DNA from: an uncultured Burkholderiaceae bacterium
Lineage (GTDB): Bacteria; Pseudomonadota; Gammaproteobacteria; Burkholderiales; Burkholderiaceae_F
Length of the DNA stretch: 64,000 nt
Assembly (NCBI GenBank): GCA_944390675.1
Contig: CALXQR010000002.1
Span: 1-64,000 of the forward strand
Direction of reading: 5' to 3'
In this document: positions 20,267 through 29,574 of the stretch, piece after piece
Layout: the number at the start of each line of letters is the position of its first letter
Numbering within the stretch: the first letter of the stretch is position 1
The notes under the pieces: model-generated
What the model was told of the DNA's origin: nothing
What the model saw: only the letters and a program-made list of their open reading frames with translations
Database searches by the model: none
Made by a program: the position numbers and the translations under genes

Positions 20267-21412
20267 ATGGCCCTTTTAATTAAAAATGCACACGTCTTCG
20301 CCCCGAAGGATATGGGCGTTCAAGATGTTTTGATGGTCGCCGAAAAAGTTGTCGCCATCGGCAAGGATCTCCCCTCCACACTGCCTGACACTGAAGTGAT
20401 CGACGCCAAGGGTCAAATCATGACCCCGGGCTTTTTCGATCAGCACATTCACGTCACGGGCGGCGGCGGAGAAGGCGGTCCGGTGACCCGCACGCCTGAA
20501 ATCATGCTCTCGGAACTCGTCGCCTGCGGCACCACAAGCGTGGTCGGCGTCTCAGGCACCGACTTTGTCACCCGTTCCATTGAAAATCTTCTTGCCAAAG
20601 TGCGCGCGCTCAAGTCTGAAGGTGTTTCCGCTTGGATGTACACCTCCAACTACAAGTTCCCGCCGACAACGATGGCAGGCTCCGTCTCCAAGGACTTGTT
20701 CCTCGTGCCCGAATGTTTGGGCGTGAAGATCGCCTTGGGCGACCACCGCTCCTCTTTCCCGACTGTTCAAGAAGTGCTCGCCCTTTTGGCTGAAATCCGC
20801 GTGGGCGGCATGATCGCCGGTAAAACCGGTTTCCTTCACATTCACACGGGCAACATTCCGGGCAGCTTCGATATCTATAAGGAAATCGTCGCCCAGGGTT
20901 TTCCGATCAAGCACATCCGTCCGACACACTGCGGCCGTATCCGTCACGTCTTTGACGCGGCGGTGGAATTTGCTAAAGCGGGCGGCTACATCGATATCAC
21001 CACGGGTGCAAGCTGCGCCTTTGATAACCCCGCCATTGCGGTAATGATGGCTTTGGACGCAGGCGTTGATCCCACGCACATCACCTTGTCAACGGACGGC
21101 CACGGTTCCGTGCCGCGCTTTAACGACAAGGGCGAAATGGTGGGCTTAGGTGTCGGCGGTGTCTCCGGCAACCTCACGGAAGTGAAGCGCCTGATCGCCG
21201 AATACAAGATGCCGATTGAAAAGGCCATCACGTTTATTTCGTCCAATGTCGGCGCCGCGCTTGGCTTACCCGGTCAAGGCGTCATCGAAGTGGGCGGCTG
21301 CGCCAATGCCTGCCTCTTTAACGATGCGATGGAATTGACAACTGTTGTCTCGCGCAACCACGTCATGATGCGCAATGGCGAAATTGTTCAAAAAGGCACG
21401 TTTGAATACTAA
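20267..21412 (+). CDS. iadA: Beta-aspartyl (isoaspartyl) dipeptidase
   Basis: 381 residues, amidohydrolase superfamily M38. The HIHVTGGGGEGG metal site lies near residues 61-72, THCGR near 224 supplies a His ligand, and STDGHGS near 279 supplies the catalytic Asp. IadA splits isoaspartyl dipeptides, which arise from damaged proteins or asparagine-containing peptides, releasing aspartate. E. coli iadA also sits with yjiG and yjiH, supporting the call. Cotranscribed with the DcuC-family carrier and followed by a terminator. Confidence 0.93.
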   Translation: MALLIKNAHVFAPKDMGVQDVLMVAEKVVAIGKDLPSTLPDTEVIDAKGQIMTPGFFDQHIHVTGGGGEGGPVTRTPEIMLSELVACGTTSVVGVSGTDFVTRSIENLLAKVRALKSEGVSAWMYTSNYKFPPTTMAGSVSKDLFLVPECLGVKIALGDHRSSFPTVQEVLALLAEIRVGGMIAGKTGFLHIHTGNIPGSFDIYKEIVAQGFPIKHIRPTHCGRIRHVFDAAVEFAKAGGYIDITTGASCAFDNPAIAVMMALDAGVDPTHITLSTDGHGSVPRFNDKGEMVGLGVGGVSGNLTEVKRLIAEYKMPIEKAITFISSNVGAALGLPGQGVIEVGGCANACLFNDAMELTTVVSRNHVMMRNGEIVQKGTFEY

Positions 21413-21442
21413 TTTGAACGTCGATTTTGAATGACAGACAGA

Positions 21443-21474
21443 GAGCGCGAAAAAAATCGCGCTCTTTGTTTTTG
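21443..21474 (+). terminator. Terminator of the dcuC-iadA unit
   Basis: GAGCGCGA (21443-21450), loop AAAAAA, TCGCGCTC (21457-21464), then TTTGTTTTTG. Confidence 0.88.
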
Positions 21475-21612
21475 AACTTAAAGAAAGGGCCTTCAGTCAC
21501 ATGGAGCAGGGCCAAAGCCCCGCCTTCTCACGTCTACATCAAGACGGCCATGCGGACACGATTAGCCACAAAATCAGCACAAATCCATAAATCACCTTAT
21601 GTACAATCACTT

Positions 21613-21735
21613 GCACACTGATGTTGAATTTGACTTCAACCTGTGGCATCATGTCGGCATGAGATGATTTTTTTAACGCTCTTATCTCACACCTCCTACG
21701 GCCCTTGAGTTCGAGATCTTGGGCCGTAAGTTTTT
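21613..21735 (+). ncRNA. Candidate small RNA upstream of the Na/Pi cotransporter gene
   Basis: A second intergenic plus-strand terminator (21697-21735) lies 230 bp beyond the iadA terminator with no gene between. A -10-like TACAAT (21602-21607) would start a transcript of about 120 nt. That transcript contains a GTTGAA/TTCAAC hairpin, a CATCAT/ATGAT hairpin and the terminator stem. The promoter -35 is poor, so this is tentative. The remainder of the 547-bp gap (21475-21600 and 21740-21959) shows no gene. Confidence 0.33.
21697..21735 (+). terminator. Orphan rho-independent terminator
   Basis: TACGGCCC (21697-21704) pairs with GGGCCGTA (21721-21728) around a 16-nt loop, followed by AG and TTTTT. 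Confidence 0.65.
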
Positions 21736-21959
21736 CCGGCTTTGTTATCAACCGTTGGAACCGATTCCCAACGATGATTGGCCGACACCGGTAAACGATC
21801 AATCTGCTGTCCAAAACACCTCCTTCGTTTCGAAACGACTTGGATTTCTAACGAATTCTCACTCTCCGCCATCCAAAATTCAGAACAAAAATTCGCCGCA
21901 ATTGATTTCTTTTTGCGGTTAAAATCGAAAAAAGTGTTTAACTTTAATGCATCCTTTCA

Positions 21960-23579
21960 ATGAACCATCTGGCCAATCTGCTCGGCGCCATCGCCCTGAT
22001 TTTCTGGGGCACCTATATGGTGAAGTCCGGCATGCTGAGAACTTTCGGCGTGTCGCTTCGCGCCGCGCTCTCGCATGGCCTCGATAATCGCTTCAAAGGC
22101 TTTTGCGCAGGCTTTGGCCTCTCAAGTCTTCTTCAAAGTTCAACAGCCGCGACACTTTTAATCGCAGGCCTTCAATCCGAAGGACTTGTGAATACTCTCA
22201 TTGCCATCAGCAGCATTTTCGGCGCGGAGCTTGGCAGTGCTTTTGTCGCCTGCGTTTTGAGTCTTAATTTTTCCATCCTCGCGCCCATTTTGATTTTGGC
22301 CGGCGTCATCATCTTCTTTCGCTTCAAACCCACAACGCGTCAAGGGCAGTTCGGTCGAATTTTGCTGGGCCTGGCCTTCATCATGATCGCGATTAATCAG
22401 ATCGTGATTTCTACCGCGCCGCTTCGCTCAAGCGCTGATTTAGCTCCCTTTTTTGAGCTCCTCCATGACCATCTGATTTTGTCTTTTGCGGCTGGGATGC
22501 TACTGGCCGTGCTTTGTGTCTCAAGCCTAGCTGCTGTCATCATCGCTTCTTCCATGGCGGCCTCCGGCGTTTTGAGTTTTGAGGCGGCGCTTTGGATGGT
22601 GTTGGGCGCCAACGCAGGCAGCACCCTTTTGTCGATTCTGACCACGTCCTTTGCGAGCGCTTTGGGCAGAAGAGGCCCATGGGCCGCGGCAGTTTTCAGA
22701 ACACTTTTGATTGTGCTCGCGCTCATTGCTCTCTCATTCGGATTGAGCTCTAAAGTGACGCTGCCCGCAAATGTTGTTCTTTGCCACCTGCTTTTTAACG
22801 CCATTCTCGGCGCATGCGGTCTTGTCTTTGTCAAACCGCTTTCTCACTGGGCCCAATGGATTTTGCCCGACAATCACGCTTTTGACTTAAAAACGTTTGA
22901 TAACAAACAGCTTTTCGTTCAGGAAAATTTTCTTTCCGTTTCTATTTCGCTGGGCGTGGCAAAAAAACACATCCTCAAAGAATTCGATGAGCTTAAAGAT
23001 TTCTGGTTATCGATTAATTCACTGCTCGCAGACAATCCCAGTCCGGGGGATGTGATGCTGCTTCATCACAAAAAAGAAATGCTTTTGAAGTTCAACTCTT
23101 CCATTTCTGTTTTCTTAAATTCCGCGGTCAAGGCTAATGTCACCTCGCGTGAGGCGTTTCAATGGCAAAACCTCAAAAGCGTCAACGGATATTTAAAAGC
23201 CGCCATCAATCTGACCGATCACGTGATTGAAGTCCTTGACAATCGGAAGTGTCAGAAACATTTGGACTTCAGCGCTGAAGGCCTGCGAGAACTTCGCGAA
23301 TCGCATCAAATGGTGTTTACGTGCATCAACACGCTGGCTGCGTATCTGCAGGCACCGAACCCCGAGGAAAAAGCCGAACACAGCGCACGGCTGGCAGCGA
23401 TGCAAAAACAAATTCTTTCTTTTGCGCACGATCAAACACGTCTGCACCTGCAGCGCATCTCCGACAACAATAGTCTCTCAATCGAAACCTCTGCTCTGCA
23501 CTTGGAAATTTTGTCGCTTTTTAACCGCATGGCTAATCTTGTATGCGCCAGCGCAAACTTAGAAGTTGAAAGAAACTGA
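21960..23579 (+). CDS. Na+/phosphate cotransporter family protein with PhoU-like tail
   Basis: 539 residues. The first 300 residues hold about eight or nine TM helices with the duplicated NptA/PNaS signature: GFGLSSLLQSSTAATLL near residue 50, and the second half-repeat GANAGSTLLSILTTSFASAL near residue 217. Residues about 320-539 are soluble and helical, like a PhoU domain. It is predicted to import phosphate with sodium. There is no clear ribosome binding site before the ATG and an AT-rich promoter-like stretch ends only about 10 bp upstream, so a very short leader is possible. Confidence 0.88.
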   Translation: MNHLANLLGAIALIFWGTYMVKSGMLRTFGVSLRAALSHGLDNRFKGFCAGFGLSSLLQSSTAATLLIAGLQSEGLVNTLIAISSIFGAELGSAFVACVLSLNFSILAPILILAGVIIFFRFKPTTRQGQFGRILLGLAFIMIAINQIVISTAPLRSSADLAPFFELLHDHLILSFAAGMLLAVLCVSSLAAVIIASSMAASGVLSFEAALWMVLGANAGSTLLSILTTSFASALGRRGPWAAAVFRTLLIVLALIALSFGLSSKVTLPANVVLCHLLFNAILGACGLVFVKPLSHWAQWILPDNHAFDLKTFDNKQLFVQENFLSVSISLGVAKKHILKEFDELKDFWLSINSLLADNPSPGDVMLLHHKKEMLLKFNSSISVFLNSAVKANVTSREAFQWQNLKSVNGYLKAAINLTDHVIEVLDNRKCQKHLDFSAEGLRELRESHQMVFTCINTLAAYLQAPNPEEKAEHSARLAAMQKQILSFAHDQTRLHLQRISDNNSLSIETSALHLEILSLFNRMANLVCASANLEVERN

Positions 23580-23602
23580 TCAGAAATTTTCATGACGGTG
23601 CA

Positions 23603-23639
23603 AAAAAGCCTCGAGAAATTTGAACTCTCGAGGCTTTTT
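23603..23639. terminator. Bidirectional terminator between the convergent Na/Pi and NhaD-type genes
   Basis: AAAAAGCCTCGAGA (23603-23616) pairs perfectly with TCTCGAGGCTTTTT (23626-23639), giving U-runs on both strands. Confidence 0.92.
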
Positions 23640-23659
23640 GTTGAGATTAATGGATTCGG

Positions 23660-25057
23660 TTAGATGAAGAACAGATTCATCAGGAAGAAGGTCGGCACCA
23701 AGATACCGACGGACCAAATCATGTAACCGAAGAAGCTTGGCATCTTCACGCCGCGTTCCTGAACGATGGAGATCGTCATGAAGTTAGGCGCATTGCCGAT
23801 ATAGGTCATCGAACCCATGAAGACCGAGCCCATGGAGATTGCCATCAAAGTGTGGGAATCTTCATTCATCAGGAGCATCGGATCGCCGCCTGCGAGGTTA
23901 AAGAACGCGAGGTAGGTCGGCGCGTTATCCAAGAAGGACGACAGAGACCCCGCCAACCAGAAGAACATGTGGTTATTGAACGTTCCGTCAGCATTGGTCA
24001 CCAACGCCACAAGCGGAGCAAAGGCGCCTTCGTGGCCTGCGCGCAGCATTTCAAGCACCGGCACGATGCAGCAGAAGATACCAAAGAAGAGCTTGCCCAC
24101 TTCCAAAATCGGATCCCAGGAGAACTGATTGCTTTCGCGGGCAACCTTAGGCGTCAGCGCAAGGCTCAAACCGGCAAATGTCAAAAAGAGCACGTCGCGC
24201 AGAATTGACTCGAGCGTGAGCTGCACATGCAGCACTTCAAAGCTGATGCCAGACTTCCAGAAACCGGACAAAAGCATGCTGCCGACGATACCGGCCAAGA
24301 ATAAAATGTTGATCGCGCCTTCAATCTTAAAGGGCTCTTTTTCCTTAAAGTGAATGGTCTTCTGATCTTCTTTCTTATAGACGATCGTATCCAAAATCAC
24401 ATAGATCAAAAGAAGGAAAAGCACCGTGGACATCATGGGCAAGAACAAATGCTCCGTGGTCCAGAAGAAGTCAACACCGCGCAAGAAACCCAGGAACAAG
24501 GGCGGGTCGCCCAACGGAGTCAAGCTGCCGCCGATGTTGGCCACAAGGAAAATGAAGAAAATGAACGTGTGCATGCGGTACTTGCGGTTCTTGTTGGCTT
24601 CAAGCAGCGGACGAATGATGAGCATCGCCGCGCCCGTCGTCCCCATGACGTTGGCAAGAAGAGCGCCCGCAAAAAGGAACGCCGCGTTCATCAAAGGAGT
24701 GCCTTCGAAGGAGGAGCGGATATGGATGCCGCCCGCGACCACAAAAAGGGCGCCCACGAAAATAATGAACGGAATGTAGTCACCGATGATCGCGTGCGCA
24801 AGCGCGCCTGTCGCAATCGAGCCGCCGTAAATCACATAAAGCGGCACGGCGCACAAAAGGGCCCAAGCCACAGCGACTTTGCCGAAGTGGTTGTGCCAGA
24901 AATGCGGCACAAGCATCGGACAGAGCGCAATGCTCAGCAAAATACCGGCAAACGGGATGGCCCAGGCGATGGAAAGCTCCGCGCCATTGAGTCCTGCCGC
25001 ATTGGCAAGCATCGGCAGCGCAGCCAAACACCCGCCCAGTAGCATCTTATGGATCAT
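23660..25057 (-). CDS. Sodium:proton antiporter (NhaD/ion-transporter superfamily)
   Basis: 465 residues with about 11-12 TM helices and a hydrophobic N-terminus. Family-typical segments are MGTTGAAMLIIRPLLEANK near residue 138, ANIGGSLTPLGDPPLFLGF near 173, and a C-terminal counterpart NAPTYLAFFNLAGGD near 382. It belongs to the ArsB/NhaD/CitM ion transporter superfamily and is most likely a Na+/H+ antiporter. The physiological substrate cannot be fixed by eye. It shares a terminator with the convergent Na/Pi cotransporter, and both would act on the sodium gradient. Confidence 0.8.
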   Translation of the reverse strand: MIHKMLLGGCLAALPMLANAAGLNGAELSIAWAIPFAGILLSIALCPMLVPHFWHNHFGKVAVAWALLCAVPLYVIYGGSIATGALAHAIIGDYIPFIIFVGALFVVAGGIHIRSSFEGTPLMNAAFLFAGALLANVMGTTGAAMLIIRPLLEANKNRKYRMHTFIFFIFLVANIGGSLTPLGDPPLFLGFLRGVDFFWTTEHLFLPMMSTVLFLLLIYVILDTIVYKKEDQKTIHFKEKEPFKIEGAINILFLAGIVGSMLLSGFWKSGISFEVLHVQLTLESILRDVLFLTFAGLSLALTPKVARESNQFSWDPILEVGKLFFGIFCCIVPVLEMLRAGHEGAFAPLVALVTNADGTFNNHMFFWLAGSLSSFLDNAPTYLAFFNLAGGDPMLLMNEDSHTLMAISMGSVFMGSMTYIGNAPNFMTISIVQERGVKMPSFFGYMIWSVGILVPTFFLMNLFFI

Positions 25058-25149
25058 TTTGTTAATCCCCTTGCTTTTTATTGATTTAAATTAAACTCAA
25101 CTATTGTATAAGACTTTGCCTCAAGGCGTCTTATTTTTTTTGAACACCT

Positions 25150-26316
25150 CTAGGCGTTCATACCAAAAACCTGTTTGAGATACGCTAGATAGCTCGGATC
25201 ATCGCACAGGCTCTTGCCCGGTGTATCGGAAATTTTCGCCACCGGCTGCCCGTTGGCCCGAACCATCTTGATGACGATGTTCAGAGGCTCCGGTCCCAAG
25301 TCATTGGTGAGATTGGTGCCCACGCCAAAGCCCAGCTTCACGCGTCCTTTAAAGCGTCGGAAAAGTCGAATCAGACGCTCGAAGGTGAGGCTGTCGGAGA
25401 AAATAAAGGTCTTTGTGCGCGGATCGCAGCGATTGGCCTTGTAGTGCTCAATCATGCGCTCGCCCCACTTTTCCGGATCGCCCGAGTCCTGCCGCACACC
25501 GTCAAAGAGCTTGCAGAAGTACATGTCGAAGTCTTTAAGGAACGGCTCTATGCCGTAGACATCGGTAAGCGCGATGCCCAAGTCACCGCGGTATTCCTTT
25601 GCCCACATTTCAAAGGCATAGGTTTGCGAATCTCTCAGACGGGGCCCCAACGCCTGACAGGCCTGAAGGTATTCGTGCGCCATCGTGCCCATCGGAATCA
25701 AGTCCAAGTCTTTTGCGTAAAGGACATTGCTTGTGCCCGCGAACTCTCGAGGCAGGCGAGCCTTAAGTGTCTCAATCACCTCTTTTTGCCACTCGCGCGA
25801 AAAACGGCGCCGAGTGCCGAAGTCCGAAATCGAGATCATCTCGCGATCGGGCTCTGCTTCAATCATCCGGATTTTCGCTTCGAGCCTTCTTCTGCCCTCA
25901 GCTTTATCAATATTAGGCGCGACGTGCCTGAAATAGGTCTCGTTGACGATAGCGAGCACCGGGATTTCAAACAAAATCGTGTGAAGCCAGGGGCCTTTGA
26001 TGGTGATTGCCATCTGGCCGTCTTTTTCAGAAATATCGATGTATTTGCGTTTGAGCTGGAAAAGGCTTAAGAATTCAACGAAGTCATCTTTAATAAAACG
26101 AAGTGAGCGCAGATACTCAAGCTCATCTTCTTTGAAGCGAAGCGAGCACAGGTGATCCACTTCCGCTTTTACCTCGTCCATATAAGGTCTTAAATCAATG
26201 CCCTCATTGCGGCAGCGAAAACGATATTCGACCGAGGCGCCCGGAAATTGGTGCAGCACACACTGCATCATCGTGAATTTGTAGAGATCGGTGTCCAAGA
26301 GAGATTCGATAATCAA
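25150..26316 (-). CDS. pncB: Nicotinate phosphoribosyltransferase
   Basis: 388 residues. It joins nicotinate and PRPP to nicotinate mononucleotide in the Preiss-Handler NAD salvage pathway. Visible features are [20 protein letters not shown] at the N-terminus, the [15 protein letters not shown] segment with the catalytic-loop histidine region near residues 182-197, and [15 protein letters not shown] near residue 278. The start appears to be TTG (26316) with AAAGGA nine bases upstream. This is unusual, but the protein otherwise begins right at the family's first strand. Confidence 0.94.
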   Translation of the reverse strand: MIIESLLDTDLYKFTMMQCVLHQFPGASVEYRFRCRNEGIDLRPYMDEVKAEVDHLCSLRFKEDELEYLRSLRFIKDDFVEFLSLFQLKRKYIDISEKDGQMAITIKGPWLHTILFEIPVLAIVNETYFRHVAPNIDKAEGRRRLEAKIRMIEAEPDREMISISDFGTRRRFSREWQKEVIETLKARLPREFAGTSNVLYAKDLDLIPMGTMAHEYLQACQALGPRLRDSQTYAFEMWAKEYRGDLGIALTDVYGIEPFLKDFDMYFCKLFDGVRQDSGDPEKWGERMIEHYKANRCDPRTKTFIFSDSLTFERLIRLFRRFKGRVKLGFGVGTNLTNDLGPEPLNIVIKMVRANGQPVAKISDTPGKSLCDDPSYLAYLKQVFGMNA

Positions 26317-26428
26317 GGCAGACCGTCCTTTCTAACTAAAAGCGTTGCCTTTAGTCTAGCCTTTTTAATGGACAAGTGCGTTAAAATTTCGGGATTAATA
26401 GAAAATATTTCAGATTAGGGAGAAAACC

Positions 26429-26755
26429 GTGGCTCACGTTGTTTGTGAATCCTGCATTAACTGTACTGATACGGCCTGCGTGGCTGTGTGCCCTGTCGAC
26501 TGTTTCCGAGTCGGCCCGAACTTTCTTGTGATCGACCCCGACGAATGCATTGACTGCGCCGTCTGCGTACCCGAATGCCCTGAAGAAGCCATTTTCCATG
26601 AAGATGATGTGCCCGAAGGTCAGGAAGAGTTCATTGCGTTAAACGCTGAACTCTCGAAGAAATGGCCCTCCATCACGCGTCAGCGCCCGCGTCCTGCCGA
26701 CGCTGACAAGTGGCACGGCGTGCCCGGCAAGCGTAAATACCTCAAAACCGAATAA
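26429..26755 (+). CDS. fdxA: FdxA-type 7Fe ferredoxin
   Basis: 108 residues. The N-terminal half carries the FdxA cluster pattern: [20 protein letters not shown] followed by [12 protein letters not shown]. One cluster site lacks the canonical spacing, as in [3Fe-4S][4Fe-4S] ferredoxins. The acidic middle and conserved C-terminus ([11 protein letters not shown]) match FdxA proteins of proteobacteria. It is a cytoplasmic electron carrier. It is followed by ferredoxin-NADP reductase, its likely redox partner, after an 88-bp gap with an attenuator-like hairpin. Confidence 0.93.
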   Translation: MAHVVCESCINCTDTACVAVCPVDCFRVGPNFLVIDPDECIDCAVCVPECPEEAIFHEDDVPEGQEEFIALNAELSKKWPSITRQRPRPADADKWHGVPGKRKYLKTE

Positions 26756-26793
26756 CTGACGCGCGCCTCTTTTTTTGGGCGGCTCATCATCAG

Positions 26794-26821
26794 GCCCGCG
26801 AAACACCGAATCCTCGCGGGC
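26794..26821 (+). terminator. Hairpin between fdxA and the reductase gene
   Basis: GCCCGCGA (26794-26801) pairs with TCGCGGGC (26814-26821), followed by the T-rich TGTTGTTTG. It probably reduces rather than stops read-through into the reductase. Confidence 0.5.
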
Positions 26822-26843
26822 TGTTGTTTGCAGGAGGACAAAA

Positions 26844-27614
26844 ATGACGATCCTAGCCTCTGAAGTGATCAGCGTCGAACACCACAACGACCGCGTGATG
26901 TTTATCACTGTCACCAAACCCGACGGCTTACGATATAAAGCCGGTCAGTTCGTGCGCTTCGGGATCGCGCTCAAGGCCAATCCTCAAAATGAGGATGACT
27001 TTTTAATGCGTCCTTACTCCCTTGCAAGCCACCCGGATGAAAATACGCTTTCCTTTTACATCGCGCGCGTCAAAGACGGAGCACTTTCGCCCAAACTTTT
27101 TGAACTTAAGGCGGGCGATGCGGTCTACGTCGATGACACGGCCTACGGCTTGATGCTGCCTGAGCGGCTCGAAGCGGGCGGCACGCTCATGTGCTTTGCC
27201 TCCGGCACGGGCCTTGCGTCATTTCTTTCGATCATCAAAGACAATCCTTGGAAGCGCTTTGATAATGTCGTGGTGGTGCATTGCGCGAAAACCGCCGATG
27301 ACATCTCACTCACCGACGCTTTTATCAAGGCCGTTCACGCTCAAAACCGCGACGTCAACTTTCGCTTTATCGCCGCGACAACACGTGAAGAAAATCCGGC
27401 GCGCGCTGGCGAAATCACGCGCCGCGTGCCTCAAGCAATTGAAGCGGGCGACTTTGAAAAAATGGGCTTCACCCTCACGCCCAAATGGGTGCGCGCCATG
27501 ATCTGCGGCAATCCCGCGTTTGTTGACGCAATGAAAGCGGTCTTAAAAGCGCGCGGCTTTACCGCGCCTCGCGGCCAGAAGCCGGGCACCTATATTGCAG
27601 AAAACTTTGGATAA
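26844..27614 (+). CDS. fpr: Ferredoxin--NADP+ reductase
   Basis: 256 residues from the ATG at 26844, preceded by AGGAGG (26832-26837). A longer frame from 26775 has no ribosome binding site. The FAD-binding motif is MRPYSLASHP (RxYS, near residue 55) and the nucleotide-binding CFASGTGLASFLSI lies near residue 117. A C-terminal NPAFVDAMKAVLKARGF helix is followed by the terminal aromatic region. It shuttles electrons between NADPH and ferredoxin or flavodoxin. It is placed between fdxA and an RnfB-like iron-sulfur protein, forming a small redox cluster. Confidence 0.92.
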   Translation: MTILASEVISVEHHNDRVMFITVTKPDGLRYKAGQFVRFGIALKANPQNEDDFLMRPYSLASHPDENTLSFYIARVKDGALSPKLFELKAGDAVYVDDTAYGLMLPERLEAGGTLMCFASGTGLASFLSIIKDNPWKRFDNVVVVHCAKTADDISLTDAFIKAVHAQNRDVNFRFIAATTREENPARAGEITRRVPQAIEAGDFEKMGFTLTPKWVRAMICGNPAFVDAMKAVLKARGFTAPRGQKPGTYIAENFG

Positions 27615-27619
27615 AACTC

Positions 27620-28195
27620 ATGTCCGAACATTTAATTGACGCCATCGACGATGTGCTGCCTCAGACGCAGTGCCGCCAATGCGGCTATGACGGCTGCCGC
27701 GCCTATGCTTGGGCTATCGTCATGGATCACGCGCCCATTAATCGCTGCGCGCCGGGCGGTGAGGCCGGCATCAAAGCGCTCGCGGAAGTGACCGGTCAAA
27801 AGGAGCTGCCTCTTGATCCGGAATACGGTCATGAAGTGCCGCTTGAAGTCTCTGAAATTGAAACACAAAACTGCATCGGCTGCCGCAAATGCGTAGCGGT
27901 GTGCCCGACAGGGGCCATTGTCGGCGCCCCCAAACGCCTTCACGGCGTGATCACTGAGTGGTGCACGGGGTGCGCCCTTTGCGTTACGGCCTGCCCGGTG
28001 GACTGCATCAGGATGGTGGCCGCTCCCTTTGAATGGACGCGCGATCGCGCTCACGCCGCGCGCGACCATTACCGAAATAAGCTTGCACGTGAACGGGCGA
28101 TTAAAGCAGAGCGTGAAGCCAAACTCTCCGCTCAGAGCGCCGCGGAAAAGAAAAAGGCGCTTTTGGCCGATATTTTATCGAGAGTGAAAAAGTGA
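27620..28195 (+). CDS. rnfB: RnfB/RsxB-like iron-sulfur electron transport protein
   Basis: 191 residues. An N-terminal Fe-S domain (DDVLPQTQCRQCGYDGCRAYA with further cysteine near residue 38) is followed by two 4Fe-4S ferredoxin motifs, CIGCRKCVAVCPTGA near residue 85 and CTGCALCVTACPVDC near residue 115, then a Lys/Arg/Ala-rich helical tail. There is no N-terminal TM helix, unlike canonical RnfB in a full Rnf complex, and no other rnf genes are nearby. In many betaproteobacteria this soluble form occurs next to nth, as here, and may serve Fe-S maturation or electron supply. Confidence 0.88.
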   Translation: MSEHLIDAIDDVLPQTQCRQCGYDGCRAYAWAIVMDHAPINRCAPGGEAGIKALAEVTGQKELPLDPEYGHEVPLEVSEIETQNCIGCRKCVAVCPTGAIVGAPKRLHGVITEWCTGCALCVTACPVDCIRMVAAPFEWTRDRAHAARDHYRNKLARERAIKAEREAKLSAQSAAEKKKALLADILSRVKK

Positions 28196-28824
28196 ATAAA
28201 GAAAAGCGCTTTGAAATCATGAAAAGGCTCGCGGCCGAGCGCCCCAATCCGGTGAGCGAACTCGAGTACCGCACGCCTTATGAGCTTTTGGTGGCTGTTG
28301 TGCTTTCCGCGCAGGCCACTGACAAAAGCGTGAATTTAGCTACCCGCAAACTCTTTCCTGTCGCAAACACCCCTAAAGCGATCCTGGCTTTAGGCCTCGA
28401 GGGTCTCATCCCCTACATCAAAACGATTGGCTTATACCGCAATAAAGCCAAGCACGTTATTGAGTTGAGCAGAAAACTCTTGGAGGATTTCGACGGCGTC
28501 GTGCCCGATGACCGTGAGGCGCTCGAGTCTTTGCCCGGCGTAGGCCGCAAAACGGCCAACGTGGTTTTAAACGTGGCCTTTGGCAAACCCACCATTGCGG
28601 TGGATACGCACATCTTTCGAGTGAGTAACCGCACGGGCTTTGCGCCCGGCAAAACTGTCGAAGAAGTTGAACGGAAACTTTTGAAATTTATGCCCGCGGA
28701 ATTTAAAAAGGACGCGCACCACTGGCTCTTGCTTCACGGCCGCTACTGCTGCAAAGCCGTCAAGCCCGACTGCGCGCACTGCCCGATCGCAGAGCTTTGC
28801 GAATACAAAAAGAAAAGTTTTTAA
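28192..28824 (+). CDS. nth: Endonuclease III
   Basis: 210 residues. It removes oxidised pyrimidines and nicks the DNA in base-excision repair. The helix-hairpin-helix LPGVGRKTANVVLN lies near residues 113-126, with its catalytic Lys in GVGRKT and catalytic Asp in AVDTHIFRV (about 138). The C-terminal 4Fe-4S ligands are C183 (or the adjacent C184), C191, C194 and C200. It starts with GTG overlapping the rnfB stop (GTGA), so translation is coupled. It converges with rimM. Confidence 0.95.
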   Translation: MNKEKRFEIMKRLAAERPNPVSELEYRTPYELLVAVVLSAQATDKSVNLATRKLFPVANTPKAILALGLEGLIPYIKTIGLYRNKAKHVIELSRKLLEDFDGVVPDDREALESLPGVGRKTANVVLNVAFGKPTIAVDTHIFRVSNRTGFAPGKTVEEVERKLLKFMPAEFKKDAHHWLLLHGRYCCKAVKPDCAHCPIAELCEYKKKSF

Positions 28825-28845
28825 AAACGATCTGGCGTTTTCTGA

Positions 28846-29379
28846 CTAATTCCAGTCCAAAGACCAGTCTACGATGATGAGGCGTTTTTCGAAATCAATC
28901 ATCGAGAGATACGCTTCAACCATGGGAATATAGAAAACTTCGCCATCCGCCGTGCGGACAGCCAGCAAATCCTGCGCGCCGTTATCGGTAATGCCGCAGG
29001 CTTCACCCAAGACTTCATCCTGAAGATTTTTAACAGCAAAGCCCAGGACTTCATCGTCGTAAAAATCCCCTTCTTCAAGTTCCGGCAGATCGTCTTTGGA
29101 GACCAAAAGGCTGCCTTTCAGAGCCATCGCTTCTTCACGCGTGGTGATTTCGTTGATTTTGGCAATAAAGTCTTTGCCGTGAGACTTTAATTCAGAGACC
29201 GTTAAAAGCACGGGGTGAACCCCCGCTTTTCTCGGATACGGCAGATACCACCAGCGATCCGTTTCAAAAAGCAAATCGCTTTCGCGGCCCAAAGGCACCA
29301 CGCGAACCCAACCTTTGACACCATAGGCGCCGGCTGTGCGGCCCACCTGAATCAAATCATCTCGGTTTTCTTCTGCCAT
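28846..29379 (-). CDS. rimM: Ribosome maturation factor RimM
   Basis: 177 residues. The N-terminal RimM barrel begins QVGRTAGAYGVKGWVRV and the C-terminal PRC-barrel includes GDFYDDEVLGFAVKNLQ and the YIPMVEAYLSMIDFEKRLI end. It assists maturation of the 30S head and binds S19. It is normally in rpsP-rimM-trmD-rplS. Here it is separated from rpsP by a TnpB transposon and followed by the convergent nth, so trmD and rplS are not adjacent. Its expression now depends on read-through across the element or on a new promoter. Confidence 0.95.
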   Translation of the reverse strand: MAEENRDDLIQVGRTAGAYGVKGWVRVVPLGRESDLLFETDRWWYLPYPRKAGVHPVLLTVSELKSHGKDFIAKINEITTREEAMALKGSLLVSKDDLPELEEGDFYDDEVLGFAVKNLQDEVLGEACGITDNGAQDLLAVRTADGEVFYIPMVEAYLSMIDFEKRLIIVDWSLDWN

Positions 29380-29574
29380 AGCTTTTAACCAATCTTAGGG
29401 GATAGAAAAAGGGCTAGAAACTGTTAAAAAGAACCTACCCGAACCTACTTTAATCTAATCAAAGAAGTAAGTTTCAGGCTTCGTACTTTAGTGCTTCAGT
29501 ACTTTACGGATGCCAATTAAAAAAGCTAAAATCCGCCTCTTAAGTCACTCAGTATAAACAGAAACTCAGACCAC

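Noticed and set aside
29483..29506. GTACTTTA direct repeat as a regulatory family
   Set aside because: The octamer recurs upstream of mntP and brnQ, but on the minus strand it reads as a TAAAGT -10 box; too short to claim a repeat family.
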